Shown here: piece after piece, positions 16,618 through 16,698 of the stretch
Layout of the letters: each line of letters opens with the position of its first letter
Numbering within the stretch: the first letter of the stretch is position 1
Origin: DASYAE01 sp036501535
GTDB lineage: Bacteria; Actinomycetota; Actinomycetes; Streptomycetales; Catenulisporaceae
Assembly: GCA_036501535.1 (NCBI GenBank)
Contig: DASYAE010000138.1
Location: 1-16,698 of the forward strand
Length of the DNA: 16,698 nucleotides
Direction of reading: 5' to 3'
Position numbers and translations under genes: made by a program
Notes under the pieces: generated by a model
The model's database searches: none
Seen by the model: only the letters and a program-made list of their open reading frames with translations
Told to the model about the DNA's origin: nothing

Positions 16618-16630
16618 AGGGCACTGCCCT
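16618..16630. promoter_or_regulatory. 13-bp palindrome overlapping the -35 position (candidate operator)
   Basis: AGGGCACTGCCCT has perfect 6-bp arms around one central base. It lies 11 bp upstream of the -10-like box of the leftward SARP gene, covering the expected -35 position. The binding protein is unknown. Confidence 0.4.
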
Positions 16631-16642
16631 AAAGATAGATCC

Positions 16643-16688
16643 AGTTTGATTGGGTCTCAGCTAGTTTGTTGGTCGAGGGTTTCAGCTT
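16643..16688. repeat. Imperfect direct repeats upstream of the full-length SARP gene
   Basis: Two repeat pairs interleave in this unusually A/T-rich stretch. AGTTTGATTGG (16643-16653) recurs as AGTTTGTTGG (16663-16672), 20 bp apart. GGGTCTCAGCT (16652-16662) recurs as GGGTTTCAGCT (16678-16688), 26 bp apart. SARPs bind direct repeats, but the known spacing is near 11 or 22 bp, so these need not be SARP sites. They may also belong to a gene beyond the window. Confidence 0.35.
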
Positions 16689-16698
16689 GATCACGATG

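Overview
The window is very GC-rich, uses mostly G/C third positions and GTG as well as ATG starts, and carries AfsR/SARP-type regulators next to a WapA-like secreted RHS protein. This points to an actinomycete with Streptomyces-like or Catenulispora-like gene content. That placement is an inference from family content; nothing in the window fixes genus or species. There are five protein-coding genes. I see no RNA gene, insertion sequence, CRISPR array or attachment site.

Left part (1-10957, minus strand): two very large secreted proteins are encoded in tandem, only 27 nt apart. The first gene of the pair (6740-10957) encodes a 1405-residue exported multi-domain protein: an N-terminal DNRLRE-type region, two Ig/Fn3-like segments, a beta-sandwich region, and a C-terminal SGNH-esterase-like unit. 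All four signature residues of that unit are replaced. The second gene (164-6712) encodes a 2182-residue exported RHS/YD-repeat protein with a SpvB-like N-terminal motif, an RHS-core end and a 289-residue tail that I do not recognise. The pair is followed by a GC-rich hairpin at 111-147.

Middle (10958-11209): a 252-bp divergent regulatory region holds a 40-bp two-tier palindrome, a leader inverted repeat with a flanking direct repeat, a candidate extended -10 promoter for the rightward gene, and a hairpin over that gene's ribosome binding site.

Right part (11210-16698): a rightward pair consists of a SARP-TPR regulator lacking the NB-ARC ATPase normally found between those parts (11210-13024) and a small alpha/beta hydrolase (13074-13739). 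A second, complete BTAD/NB-ARC/TPR regulator converges on them from the right (13752-16544). It appears to carry a one-base frameshift just before its natural C-terminus. Its upstream region has a -10-like box and a 13-bp palindrome.

Working model (inference): the divergent NB-ARC-less regulator is the obvious candidate controller of the secreted pair. The DNRLRE/pseudo-SGNH protein may be a non-catalytic surface or polysaccharide-binding partner of the RHS protein. The most unusual features are the fully substituted SGNH site, the NB-ARC-less AfsR architecture beside an intact paralogue, and the unassigned RHS tail.
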